Source of the DNA: Candidatus Acidiferrum typicum
GTDB taxonomy: Bacteria; Acidobacteriota; Terriglobia; Acidiferrales; UBA7541
DNA: 64,000 bases
Assembly: GCA_025463055.1 (NCBI GenBank)
Contig: JAOAPV010000086.1
Location: forward strand, 1 to 64,000
Direction of reading: 5' to 3'
Notes under the pieces: model-generated
What the model was told of the DNA's origin: nothing
The model's input: only the letters and a program-made list of their open reading frames with translations
Database searches by the model: none
Shown: piece by piece, positions 37,090-45,134 of the stretch
Numbering within the stretch: the stretch's first letter is position 1
Layout of the letters: each line of letters begins with the position of its first letter
Made by a program: the position numbers and the translations under genes

Positions 37090-38457
37090 TTAGAGAATAC
37101 CGTCAATCAAAACGAAATGTTCCGGCCGAGCCAGCTGAACGTCGGCGCGCATGTACGCTCTGATCCACACTTGAGCACTGCGAAATGCGCTCCCAGAGCT
37201 ATCTCCCGAGACTCGCGACACCTCCACGGTCAAGCCGGTTCGAATTCCTACCAGCATCTGCTGAAAATCGCCGACGTAGGCCTCCGATGAAGTCGTCGCT
37301 GCGCCCTTTGTTGAATTTATGGGAATCTGGTTTGTGACCAACTTCTGAAGATTATTCCAACTGTCTGGGGGTTCGATCGCATCGTTGATTGTGTTGGTCA
37401 GCAAATCCTCTTCGGACCACGTCCGAGGAGCAACGACGGTCGTCCGCGGAATCCCATTTTTCTGAAGGATGAGTTGGCAAGCTTGCGACCATTTTGGAAA
37501 AAACGTCGTAGACGTCAGCGTTAATCCGTTCGCGCCGAGATCTATGAGTTGGACTCCGTTGATGACCTGGTTACGTATGCCGAGTGGTTGAGCCGCGGTG
37601 CCGTCCCCGCGAAGGGCCGCGCGGTCGAGCTCGAGCGCGATCCCCATGGCGAGGGAGTGTTCGACCACCTGGTCGATATCGCAATCTTCCACGACCTCGA
37701 TGCTCGCACTGCACGTTCCCATGAGCATGCGCGCACTGAGTGTGACTTTTCCGAATTGGGGATCAGATAGCGGAGCTGGTTGATTTTCAACTTTCCAAGC
37801 GACGGCGCCGGCCTCGGCTGTCAGTTTGGCAATCGCTAAGGTGCTGGTCTCCATGGGAACCGTGACTGCGCCGGCATTGAAAACTACAGCCTTGTTTCTT
37901 GCCAAATCGATAATATTTTCGCTTAGCGCGAATGGAACTAAGAAGCCTCCGCCGATGTCAGACGACCCTCCCAGGGATCGCTGCTCCGCGCGCGCCTTAG
38001 ACCAATCGCCAGTTACGGCGGCTCGAATCATTCTCCCAATTGAAAGTTCGTCTTTTCTTATGCCATCCGGCAATTCATGCTCATGCTCGATGTAGGTGGC
38101 TATGGATTGATCCGGCCGAAGACCGCGCACTTCCTTACCGTCGCTGGTCGTGAAGCGAAGTTCCGATCCTCGGGCCTTCGCTGCTTCGGAGCCGATGACC
38201 TGTTCGGGAGGAACTTGCCGGCCGCCGCGGGTCTCGAGCTCTTTGGTGTGATCGGCGAGGCGCTTGCTCCGATCGCCGGCCTTGCCGCTCGTTCCGTCAA
38301 TGTTGCTTTTCAGGGAATCAGCCTCATCCAGATACTTCTCGAAGTCGGCGCTCTCCTGGACGGTCAGATCGCGAGCTTCACGTTGGCCGCGCTCCTGGAT
38401 CTCGCGGGCCTTGGCGATGACCGCGGCTCGCTTCTGCTGCAGCTCTAGGCGATTCAT
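37090..38457 (-). CDS. HK97-type phage major capsid protein
   Basis: 455 residues. An N-terminal coiled-coil of about 100 residues (AKAREIQERGQREARDLTVQ and similar) is the delta/scaffold domain that is normally removed by a prohead protease. The HK97 core follows: SDIGGGFLVPFALSENIIDLAR, ETSTLAIAKLTAEAGAVAWK, VVEDCDIDQVVEHSLAMGIA, and the C-terminal region with GTAAQPLGIRN. No prohead protease gene is visible in the element. An intrinsic terminator sits upstream, so it may have its own promoter; none could be pointed out. Confidence 0.93.
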   Translation of the reverse strand: MNRLELQQKRAAVIAKAREIQERGQREARDLTVQESADFEKYLDEADSLKSNIDGTSGKAGDRSKRLADHTKELETRGGRQVPPEQVIGSEAAKARGSELRFTTSDGKEVRGLRPDQSIATYIEHEHELPDGIRKDELSIGRMIRAAVTGDWSKARAEQRSLGGSSDIGGGFLVPFALSENIIDLARNKAVVFNAGAVTVPMETSTLAIAKLTAEAGAVAWKVENQPAPLSDPQFGKVTLSARMLMGTCSASIEVVEDCDIDQVVEHSLAMGIALELDRAALRGDGTAAQPLGIRNQVINGVQLIDLGANGLTLTSTTFFPKWSQACQLILQKNGIPRTTVVAPRTWSEEDLLTNTINDAIEPPDSWNNLQKLVTNQIPINSTKGAATTSSEAYVGDFQQMLVGIRTGLTVEVSRVSGDSSGSAFRSAQVWIRAYMRADVQLARPEHFVLIDGIL

Positions 38458-38492
38458 TTTTCAAACTCCTGGGAAACTTTAATTTGGCGGCC

Positions 38493-38526
38493 AAAAAAAA
38501 GCCGCTGGCTAAAAATCACCAGCGGG
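38493..38526 (-). terminator. Intrinsic terminator upstream of the capsid gene
   Basis: On the minus strand CCGCTGG, 10-nt loop, CCAGCGG, then a run of eight T. It would stop transcripts coming from the upstream genes about 40 bp before the capsid start. Confidence 0.6.
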
Positions 38527-38704
38527 CGCGCGTCGGGCGGTCGCTTTGATTGTTTTTCCGCTAGCTGGTCAGCATCGGCTCCGGTCCGCGTTCGGGGCTA
38601 GCAGAAAAATAAAAACTGTGCGCGATCAGCTTGTCGCGCATTTGCGGGAAAGTCCATAGAACGCCGCGGCCGCTGTCCCAAACACTGGCCGGCGGAACAG
38701 GGAT

Positions 38705-39010
38705 TCACATCAGCCCGGGCGGAATCGGTTTCCCTAGCGCTTCTAGGAACGCGCGGTGCTTGTGCATTTCAAAAGCGTGCGCGTGCATCGCGATATAGAC
38801 GCGAAGCTGGGTTCGAAAGCAAGTTAGAGGAAGGACGTCGGCGCCGCGGTTGAAAATTGCGCATCCAATTCCATGCATCGAGGCATGCATGAGCGGCGAA
38901 ACGCGCGCGAGCCATTTCATGTATTCCGAATCGCCTCCGTGCATGGCATTCAACTCTTCGGCCGCTTCGTCCATCAGCTTTGTGTAGTCTTCCGCTTTCG
39001 CCGATTCCAT
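38705..39010 (-). CDS. Phage protein of unknown function
   Basis: 101 residues, mostly helical (KLMDEAAEELNAMHGGDSEY, WLARVSPLMHASMHGIGCAI) and Met/His-rich. No family recognised. A very G-rich stretch (GGGGGGGTGG) lies before the ATG and may act as ribosome-binding site. It precedes the terminator and the capsid gene. Confidence 0.6.
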   Translation of the reverse strand: MESAKAEDYTKLMDEAAEELNAMHGGDSEYMKWLARVSPLMHASMHGIGCAIFNRGADVLPLTCFRTQLRVYIAMHAHAFEMHKHRAFLEALGKPIPPGLM

Positions 39011-39097
39011 TTTCCACCCCCCCTATCAAAACCCTCGGGCGCGCGCGCGCGGCTGCCCTGGCGGTATCCAGGCAAAATGCTGGAGCTTTTTTGGCCC

Positions 39098-39799
39098 CTA
39101 CCCCATCCCGCGCGAGCTGGCGATCGCGGGGACGCGTCCAGCAACCCCGCGCAGGTCGAGCTGCGATGACCTCGCCGGAAGCGAGAGCGGAATGGTTTTG
39201 AAGTGCTCGACGTAGTAGTTCGAATTGCCCCAGATCGACAATCCCGCTTCGCGCGCCTTACGACAGAAAAACAAATCTTCGCACTCGCAAACGCGGCCGT
39301 CCTCGTCGTAGACGAATCGGAAAAATGGCTTCGTCATTCGTTCAAAAGCATTGCGCCGCACGAACATCAATCCACTCGATGCCAGACTCAGCTCGTTCCA
39401 TTCGCCTGCGTCCGCGTTTGCGTTCAGCCGCTGCCAGCCGACTCCAACGTCGGTGCGAATGGTTTCCCGCTGAACGACATTCAGCGTGACGTGGAATTTC
39501 GGAACCAGAACGTCCATGTGCTCGGCCGCGCGATCCAGCAACTCAAGGAGATTCGGTGGCGGCGTCATGTCGTTGTCGATCATGCAAAGCCACTCACAGT
39601 CTGAAGCCAAAAAGTTTTTCGCAATGGTGTTGCGCGCCGCATCTACTGGGTGAACGTTGTACATAAGTTCGACGCTAATCTCGCGCCGGGGCCCGCCGCT
39701 CTTGCCTAATCCCATCACGAAGCCCAGGAGCCCGGGCGCCAGCCATCCGTCCCGCTCCGAAGTCGATAAAACTGTCATGAACACAGAATTGTTTTTCAA
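39098..39799 (-). CDS. GT-A type glycosyltransferase, phage-borne
   Basis: 233 residues from a TTG start; AGGAGG is 6 nt upstream of that TTG and decides it over an earlier in-frame GTG. The core has CMIDNDM as the DxD metal motif (near residue 70), SLASSGLMFVRRNAF and CEDLFFCRKAREAGLSIW, then HFKTIPL, as in family-2-like sugar transferases that modify proteins or surface sugars. In phages such enzymes glycosylate virion proteins, host receptors or DNA. The upstream gene ends 11 bp before, so the two are one transcription unit. Confidence 0.72.
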   Translation of the reverse strand: MKNNSVFMTVLSTSERDGWLAPGLLGFVMGLGKSGGPRREISVELMYNVHPVDAARNTIAKNFLASDCEWLCMIDNDMTPPPNLLELLDRAAEHMDVLVPKFHVTLNVVQRETIRTDVGVGWQRLNANADAGEWNELSLASSGLMFVRRNAFERMTKPFFRFVYDEDGRVCECEDLFFCRKAREAGLSIWGNSNYYVEHFKTIPLSLPARSSQLDLRGVAGRVPAIASSRGMG

Positions 39800-39810
39800 A
39801 AAAGTCCTCC

Positions 39811-40107
39811 TCACTTAATTTGGCCGGCGACGCCGCCGATCGGGCTCATCGCAACCTGCCACGCCGCGGAGTCCGCAACTCCCTGGCGATAGGAATCAAC
39901 CGCCGCCTGCAGATCATTCACCGTCAACACCGATCCGCCGCCCATGGCACCGATCGTGTGGCGTTCGGTGTAAGAGTGGTCGCCGATCGTCGCAGTGACC
40001 TCGTAAACGATCGGATTCATGTCTATTTGCGTTGTCGAGACGAGAATGTTCGTCCCGGGAAGGTTTTTCGATTGGAGGGTCTGGTCGGGCAGTTTGAATG
40101 GATCCAT
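39811..40107 (-). CDS. Phage protein of unknown function
   Basis: 98 residues with beta-rich start (TNILVSTTQIDMNPIVYEVT) and a helical end. No family recognised. It starts 3 bp past the stop of the preceding small gene and ends just before the glycosyltransferase. Confidence 0.6.
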   Translation of the reverse strand: MDPFKLPDQTLQSKNLPGTNILVSTTQIDMNPIVYEVTATIGDHSYTERHTIGAMGGGSVLTVNDLQAAVDSYRQGVADSAAWQVAMSPIGGVAGQIK

Positions 40108-40110
40108 TTT

Positions 40111-40308
40111 TTAGACTCGAGTGAGGCGGCCGGCGAGCTCGCGGGCGTACGCCTCGAGGTGAGAGTTTGTGTATCTGAGCTGCGGACGCAACGGCGGCGG
40201 GTTCTCCGCGAATTCGCAGTAGTCATCGACGATCGATTGAACGGCGCCAAGTGGAAGCCGGTCGCGCATCAAAACGTAGAGGAACTTCGTCAGCTTCGCT
40301 GTTTCCAC
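40111..40308 (-). CDS. Small phage protein of unknown function
   Basis: 65 residues from a GTG; GAGGG lies just upstream. The sequence KLTKFLYVLMRDRLPLGAVQ reads as a helical protein. It overlaps the zinc-finger gene at 40223-40501 by 86 bp in another frame, so one of the two ends may be wrong or a frameshift may link them. Confidence 0.45.
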   Translation of the reverse strand: METAKLTKFLYVLMRDRLPLGAVQSIVDDYCEFAENPPPLRPQLRYTNSHLEAYARELAGRLTRV

Positions 40309-40501
40309 GAACCCTCGCGATCGATGCCCTAAGCCAGCTCTCCATCGCCGGGTTGAGGAAAATTTCTCCCGCCGGCAGTCGCAGAATTGGCACGTCGAGA
40401 TCGGCGCCGTGTTCCAAAGCTTCTAAAAAGTGTTTGCGGCATAGATGGTAACCCCGGAGTGAGCGAAACGTGTCCGCGGTGCAGAAGTAGCAGTGTTTCA
40501 T
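40223..40501 (-). CDS. Small phage zinc-finger-like protein
   Basis: 92 residues. The N-terminus MKHCYFCTADTFRSLRGYHL then CRKHF gives a CxxC-x(n)-CxxH pattern. The last 30 residues overlap the next gene and are less protein-like, so the true end may be near residue 60. No family recognised. Confidence 0.45.
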   Translation of the reverse strand: MKHCYFCTADTFRSLRGYHLCRKHFLEALEHGADLDVPILRLPAGEIFLNPAMESWLRASIARVRGNSEADEVPLRFDARPASTWRRSIDRR

Positions 40502-40579
40502 TTGAGGGAGGACTTCGCGCGCTCAATCTCGCGCGCTCGGCCGTCCCCTGGCAATGGAGACCGCGGACAGGGTTGCTCA

Positions 40580-41440
40580 TCATGCAACCGCCGATTTCTG
40601 TGCTTCGGGCGAAGCGCGCGCCGGCGGCTTCTTGCCGATCGGAGGTGCTTCGCCGAAAATCTTTTCGTACAAATCCGGATAGCGCCTTTTCAGTTCGGCA
40701 AGCTCTTCCGCAGTGGGGCTCTTCATTTCGCGATTCGCATCAAATTGCCCGACCCGGGCCTCCGATCGGACTGACGCCTGCTTTTCGAGCCTATCCTGGC
40801 GGCATGCCTGATTCTTAAGCCATCGATCATGGTGGGCCTTGTTATCCAGTGCTCTCTCCTCGATGGCAAAACGGTCCCTGGTTTCCTTGACGGAGGGGGC
40901 GAGGCGCGGCACAGCCGCGGAATTTGCATTTTGAGCTATAGCAGTTTCTTTCTTAAGAGAATTAGGGAGCCCTGTTTTAGAGCGGCTCTGCGGAAGGGCC
41001 GCTGTAGAAATGCACGCCTGCTTGGCGATTTGCGGTACTGCAAAAATCTGGAAGGTGCGCTCGCTCTTGACCTTCCGGCGCCGGAGTACACCGTCACGGC
41101 CACGGACCATTCGGACGCGCATTGGCTGCTCGATCTTTGCCAGTCCCAGGATGACCAGCTCACGTTCAAGCGCCTTCCGCTGATTCTTGCCAATATGGAA
41201 CTTACTTTCGATCCAACGCGGCGTTGCGTGGGCGGGAAGCATCCCGGTTCCCCAATCTATTTTGATGCGCAGCCAGGAGAAGTACTCGAACAGGCGGCGC
41301 TTGGGATAGTCCGTTAAGAGTCGTGCAGTAGATAGGGGCACGCCCCCGACGATCGGATCGATCCGGCGCGTCGCGCGGACCTCCGGCGAAGGGGCGGAAA
41401 AAGTCGAGCCGTTCGCTGTAGAGGACTTCGGCGTCGCCAA
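40580..41440 (-). CDS. Winged-helix protein, possible phage replication protein
   Basis: 286 residues. Residues about 65-150 hold a DNA-binding winged-helix pattern (WIESKFHIGKNQRKALERELVILGLAKIEQP with wing RMVRGRDGVLRRRKVKSERTF), the sort found in phage replication initiators. The C-terminal half is charged and low-complexity, ending with KRRYPDLYEKIFGEAP. Its position next to the excisionase-like gene fits an early-region replication role; that is inferred. Confidence 0.5.
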   Translation of the reverse strand: MATPKSSTANGSTFSAPSPEVRATRRIDPIVGGVPLSTARLLTDYPKRRLFEYFSWLRIKIDWGTGMLPAHATPRWIESKFHIGKNQRKALERELVILGLAKIEQPMRVRMVRGRDGVLRRRKVKSERTFQIFAVPQIAKQACISTAALPQSRSKTGLPNSLKKETAIAQNANSAAVPRLAPSVKETRDRFAIEERALDNKAHHDRWLKNQACRQDRLEKQASVRSEARVGQFDANREMKSPTAEELAELKRRYPDLYEKIFGEAPPIGKKPPARASPEAQKSAVA

Positions 41441-41461
41441 ATTTTATCCCTCTCCGCGAAA

Positions 41462-41749
41462 CTAGGCTGTTTTGGCGGCTTTAGCGATCGGAGTGTCGTT
41501 CTTCGTACGGGAGGGAGGTTTTATGCATCGCGGAGCCGCTGCGCTCGCCTCGAGGAATTTGATGATGTCGTCCTCGCGATACCGAACGCTGCGGCCAAGT
41601 CGTATGAATCGCAGTGGGCAGCTGGGCAAGTAGCGCCAGGCGGAGAGTGTGTCCTCTGAGATCCTGAGCGCTTGCGCTGCTTCCTCGGGCTTCAGTAGGC
41701 GCGGAATCAGCCCGAGGCGATGAGTCGATTCGAAATTCCCTTTCGGCAT
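41462..41749 (-). CDS. Excisionase-like helix-turn-helix protein
   Basis: 95 residues from MPKGNFESTHRLGLIPRLL; AGGAGGGGG 2-3 nt upstream decides this start. LLKPEEAAQALRISEDTLSAW and FIRLGRSVRYREDDIIKFLE are the HTH_17/AlpA-type motifs of excisionases and prophage regulators. It probably controls excision of the element together with the integrase downstream in the map. Confidence 0.8.
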   Translation of the reverse strand: MPKGNFESTHRLGLIPRLLKPEEAAQALRISEDTLSAWRYLPSCPLRFIRLGRSVRYREDDIIKFLEASAAAPRCIKPPSRTKNDTPIAKAAKTA

Positions 41750-41886
41750 TTCCCCCTCCTGGCGGCCGGAAAACATTCCGCCCGCAATTTAGAGAGAATA
41801 AGCCGGGAAAAGCGAAGAGTTTAAAAAATAGGACGTGCCGTGCCGCGCCGCGCCGCACCGCGCTAGATTTCCCGCTTGACCGGTTT

Positions 41887-42090
41887 TCAGGCTACTTTCA
41901 ATTTGCGCGACGCGCCGGCGAGTCCGTCCGCGCTGCGCTTCAGGATCTCCGCCAAGCCGCGCGCGGCATTGCCCTCGAGCGGCCGGTTGCCGGCATCAGT
42001 GCATGACTCAAGTAGGAACGCGACGGCGCGGATCTGTTTCGCAGCGATAACCGAAGTCTCTTCGTCTGGCCGATACTCTAGGGATTCCAT
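41887..42090 (-). CDS. Small phage protein of unknown function
   Basis: 67 residues from MESLEYRPDEETSVIAAKQI; GGAGG is 5 nt upstream and excludes an earlier ATG. Helical, no family recognised. It lies 20 bp after the integrase stop. Confidence 0.55.
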   Translation of the reverse strand: MESLEYRPDEETSVIAAKQIRAVAFLLESCTDAGNRPLEGNAARGLAEILKRSADGLAGASRKLKVA

Positions 42091-42109
42091 TGTTTCCTCC
42101 ATTTTTGAT

Positions 42110-43309
42110 TTAGGCGACCTTCACAACATCGGGAGTCGCGATGCGGACGCGCGAAGGCGGCCGCTTCGCCGGCGCCGAAGGCATCGTTGCCGCGCGAGCG
42201 CGGACCGGCGGCTTCTTCGCGGTCTCCGTCGCGTTCACCGGCGGCGCGACTAGTTTCTCTACCGCCGACTGCAAATGGTGAGGCGACAGATGAACGTAAA
42301 TCATTGTGGTCTCTACGTCGCTATGTCCCAGGAGCTCCTGAACGGAGGCCAAATTCTCGCCGGCCATAACCAAGCGCGATGCAAATGTGTGACGCAACGT
42401 GTGGGGAGTCACCTTAATCACCCCCGCTTTCGCGGCTGCTTGCCCGACCCACCGCGCCAAATATCTCTTTCCGCGCTTGGAACGCGCCTGTGGAACGACG
42501 AATTCACTTCCGCGCGAATTCGCATGCAACTCGGCGATCGCGGAACGCGCAGTCGAATTCAAAGGGATATCGCGCCATCCCGTCTTCCCTTCTTTGGGAG
42601 CTTCGATGATTCCGCGGTCTGGATGCACTCTTTCCCAGGACAAATGCCAGAGTTCTCCTACGCGCATACCAGTGTGCAAAAGCAGGTCGAATTCTGGCAC
42701 TCGTTCGGGCCATCGCTCGCACAGTTGCTTCCGGATTGCCTCTTCTTCATCCGCGGAGAGGAAACGGACGCGGTCCTTCGGCTGCTTTGGAGGATGCGTC
42801 TTCAGCACTGGATTCGATTCGATTCGATCGAGGGATACCGCATGGGCAAGGACCGCGCCCGCGAGGCTGCGATATCCGATGATGGTGTTTGGGCCCAGCT
42901 CGTCCGCGTATAGCGCAGAGAGGAATAGGTCGATGTGTTCTCTTCGGATCTTGTGGACCGGCATCTCTCTGAGAACGTCGAAATATTTCGTGCCGAATTT
43001 GTACTTGTAGTTCTTTAGCGTCCCCTGGGAGAGCTTGCCCTGCATCGCCTGCAGCCGGCGCCAGAAAACTTCCTTGAAGGTGAACCCCTCCCGCTTGTGC
43101 CTTTCGGTGTGCTGCGATTCGATCTTCTGCCGTCTGCGCTCCGCAGGCGGTACGAGCGTACCGTCTCGGATCTGCCGGCGTCGGTCGACGAGCGTTTCTT
43201 CAGCCACATCTTTTCGGCCAATGTGCTCGCGGTGACGCTTACCATCCTGATCTGTATATTCGATCAGCCAATCGTCGCTTCCCTTTTTGGTTTGGTGAAC
43301 GCCCCTCAT
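42110..43309 (-). CDS. Tyrosine recombinase / phage integrase
   Basis: 399 residues from MRGVHQTKKGSDDWLIEYTD; the ATG overlaps the stop of the upstream RHH gene (ATGA), which fixes the start. Domains: N-terminal arm-binding region, SAM-like core-binding domain (FKEVFWRRLQAMQGKLSQGT), and catalytic domain with the Arg in TGMRVGELWHL, HTLRHTFASRL (H-x-x-R), LGHSD and the nucleophile Tyr in MIYVHLSPHH. It would act on the repeats at 33877 and 43696. A Lys/Arg/Pro-rich tail of about 45 residues is extra. Confidence 0.95.
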   Translation of the reverse strand: MRGVHQTKKGSDDWLIEYTDQDGKRHREHIGRKDVAEETLVDRRRQIRDGTLVPPAERRRQKIESQHTERHKREGFTFKEVFWRRLQAMQGKLSQGTLKNYKYKFGTKYFDVLREMPVHKIRREHIDLFLSALYADELGPNTIIGYRSLAGAVLAHAVSLDRIESNPVLKTHPPKQPKDRVRFLSADEEEAIRKQLCERWPERVPEFDLLLHTGMRVGELWHLSWERVHPDRGIIEAPKEGKTGWRDIPLNSTARSAIAELHANSRGSEFVVPQARSKRGKRYLARWVGQAAAKAGVIKVTPHTLRHTFASRLVMAGENLASVQELLGHSDVETTMIYVHLSPHHLQSAVEKLVAPPVNATETAKKPPVRARAATMPSAPAKRPPSRVRIATPDVVKVA

Positions 43310-43503
43310 GATCGCGCCTTCATCTTCAGCAGAGAGGCCAGCTCGCCCACGTCGGCATACTGATCGCATGCCCATCGAAATAGCCGCCGAACGAACTCGG
43401 CTTCGGTGCAATCCTCGGCCGCGCACCACTTTTCTATTTTCCGCTTAAGAGATTTTTCAAAGCGGACGCCGACGCGCGTGGTTTTGGTCTCGGTCTTGAT
43501 CAT
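43306..43503 (-). CDS. Ribbon-helix-helix (CopG/Arc-like) protein
   Basis: 65 residues. KTTRVGVRFEKSLKRKIEKWC gives the N-terminal strand and first helix, TEAEFVRRLFRWACD the second helix, of the ribbon-helix-helix fold. It overlaps the integrase start by 4 nt and may autoregulate the integrase operon. Confidence 0.65.
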   Translation of the reverse strand: MIKTETKTTRVGVRFEKSLKRKIEKWCAAEDCTEAEFVRRLFRWACDQYADVGELASLLKMKARS

Positions 43504-43645
43504 GGGGCGCGGAGTATCGCACTTTGCGGGAATGGATACAATCTGTTTCCATCTCGCCGGATTGTGGAAATTCAGAAGGCGTTTCGGATGGCGGTTCGGA
43601 GTGTCGCGCCGCTCTTCGCCGCGTCGACGTGGCGAGCGTCGCCAT
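43504..43645. other. Right flank of the element
   Basis: 142 bp between the RHH gene start and the cupin stop, belonging to the element. It should contain the promoter of the integrase operon and integrase arm sites; no clear boxes were seen. Confidence 0.3.
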
Positions 43646-44125
43646 TCAGAGCAAAGGGTTTAACCTACGCCGCGCCGCGCCGCTCCTGGCGGATGCAAAT
43701 ATCAGGCATTCTTCCTTCCCGCTGCAGGTGAACCAGTGCGGCTGCTTGCTGGGCATCATCGCGAAGCCGCCGGGGCCGAGCACGCTATCCTGCATGCCTT
43801 CCATTCCGGTCGAGACATTTCCCTTCACGATGATCAACTGCTCTTCCGCCGAGTGATAGTGCGGCGGAACGACACAATTGGGCTTAGCCTTCATGATTGC
43901 CGTTGATGGGCCCGTTTTCATGTCGCCATTTTCCAGGAAAAACTGAAGGCAGTCAGGTCCCTCGCCGGCCGGAAACCGTACTTCCGAGAGTTGGCGGACA
44001 ATGCCGGATTTGGCGCCAGTGTTCGGAGCCTGCGCGGTTAGCGTAACCACGAATAGCAGGCTCACAATTGTCGAGCACAAACAGATCGTGCGTGCACAAC
44101 GAATGCCCACATGGAATCTTGTCAT
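43646..44125 (-). CDS. Secreted cupin-domain protein, 3' end displaced by the element
   Basis: 159 residues as it now stands. A signal peptide (CSTIVSLLFVVTLTAQA) precedes one cupin domain: GPSTAIMKAKP, PPHYHSAEEQ (metal-binding HxH and E), then the second motif MMPSKQPHWFT with its His. The normal sequence stops at EECLIFASA, after which a random basic tail SGAARRRLNPLL runs to a stop in element sequence. The missing last strand (IVWLKQK) is at 33830-33891. The protein may still fold partly. Its natural function is not known. Confidence 0.75.
   Translation of the reverse strand: MTRFHVGIRCARTICLCSTIVSLLFVVTLTAQAPNTGAKSGIVRQLSEVRFPAGEGPDCLQFFLENGDMKTGPSTAIMKAKPNCVVPPHYHSAEEQLIIVKGNVSTGMEGMQDSVLGPGGFAMMPSKQPHWFTCSGKEECLIFASARSGAARRRLNPLL
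43696..43710. repeat. Right attachment-site-like direct repeat
   Basis: CAAATATCAGGCATT, 14 of 15 identical to 33877-33891. It lies inside the cupin reading frame, about 190 bp from the integrase operon's first gene. Confidence 0.6.
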
Positions 44126-44248
44126 CGTTGCTCCTCTGGTCGCTCAAGCGTGCGATGTCTAAGCGGTGACATTCTATCTACGTACGGAATGCGAGTAACG
44201 AACATCTTATCTGGTCACCCCTACTTGGGAGACTATAGCGATGAAGCG

Positions 44249-44276
44249 TTGGGAAACTCGGCCCCGCAGGTATAAT
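44249..44276 (+). promoter_or_regulatory. Promoter for the YihY/BrkB gene, near-leaderless
   Basis: TTGGGA (44249-44254), 16-bp spacer, TATAAT (44271-44276). Transcription would begin within a few bases of the ATG at 44285, implying a leaderless or nearly leaderless mRNA. Confidence 0.55.
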
Positions 44277-44284
44277 GCCTCGCG

Positions 44285-45127
44285 ATGATCGCATCCGCGG
44301 CCCTCTCCAAGCGCGCGCTGAGCATGTTCGGGCGAGTATTTCCCCGTTGCAGCATGATTTCGCAGGCCATTGCGTTCAATCTTTTCCTCGCATTCTTCCC
44401 TACTCTGCTGATTGCCGTGGGCCTGGCCACCAGCCCAATCGGGGGGCGCACCGCGCTGTTCGACTTGGTCTCGGACTTGACCAGCTTCCTGCCGCCGGGA
44501 AGCGAGCAAATTGTTTCGGAGTTCCTGGTGAAGCGCGGCCCGGAAGCATGGAAGTGGGCATTAGTAGGTTTAGGCGGAATGTTGCTGGCGGGCACGCAGG
44601 TGATGAGATTGCTCATGGAAGGAATCCAGACAATTTACGGCGATCGCGAGCGGCCGGGATTCTTTGCACGGCAACTGCGTGCGGTGGCATTGCTGATTCT
44701 CACGTTTGCACCGCTACTTATCGCTGCAATTTTGGGCGTGTTCGGGCGGCCGCTGCGACGGTGGCTGGGTTCGGAATTTGGCAAGGGCGCATCCGTGCAA
44801 ACTTGGTGGGCGGTCTTCTTTCATGGGACTTCGATTTTTCTAGCCTTGATCGCGGTCACGGTCATTTATAGATGGGGTCGTCCACGTCAACGCAATCTGC
44901 GAAGCGTTCTGCCCGGAGCACTGATCGCGACGCTGCTATGGTGGGTGGCGGACCTGGGATTTGGATTTTATGTGCGCAAGGTGCCGTATGGAATTATTTA
45001 CGGCGGGCTGGCGGCGGTGATCGGATTAATGATTTGGATGGAGCTCTCCATCGTGATTATTTTTTTGGGCGCAGCCTGGAACGCGGAGCTCGCGGAAAGC
45101 CGCAGGAGCGCGCGAGCGACCGGGTGA
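44285..45127 (+). CDS. YihY/virulence factor BrkB family membrane protein
   Basis: 280 residues with six membrane segments. AIAFNLFLAFFPTLLIAVGLA at the first segment and VLPGALIATLLWWVADLGFGFYV near the fifth are the usual YihY/BrkB motifs, ending with AAVIGLMIWMELSIVIIFLGAAWNAEL. The old label ribonuclease BN is wrong for this family; its function is unsettled. It overlaps no gene and is followed 7 bp later by a small GTG-started gene on the same strand. Confidence 0.88.
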   Translation: MIASAALSKRALSMFGRVFPRCSMISQAIAFNLFLAFFPTLLIAVGLATSPIGGRTALFDLVSDLTSFLPPGSEQIVSEFLVKRGPEAWKWALVGLGGMLLAGTQVMRLLMEGIQTIYGDRERPGFFARQLRAVALLILTFAPLLIAAILGVFGRPLRRWLGSEFGKGASVQTWWAVFFHGTSIFLALIAVTVIYRWGRPRQRNLRSVLPGALIATLLWWVADLGFGFYVRKVPYGIIYGGLAAVIGLMIWMELSIVIIFLGAAWNAELAESRRSARATG

Positions 45128-45134
45128 TCTATTT

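Larger units (their letters stand above)
33877..43710. mobile_element. 9.8-kb integrated phage-like element
   Basis: Bounded by a 15-bp near-identical direct repeat; the integrase lies at the right end. All genes are on the minus strand: RHH protein, integrase, two small proteins, excisionase-like HTH, wHTH protein, small zinc-finger and unknown proteins, glycosyltransferase, HK97-type capsid, a tail-region protein, one unknown, tape measure. No terminase, portal, prohead protease, tail fibre or lysis gene is recognised, so it is either a prophage that lost blocks of genes or a satellite that borrows packaging from a helper. Confidence 0.7.
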
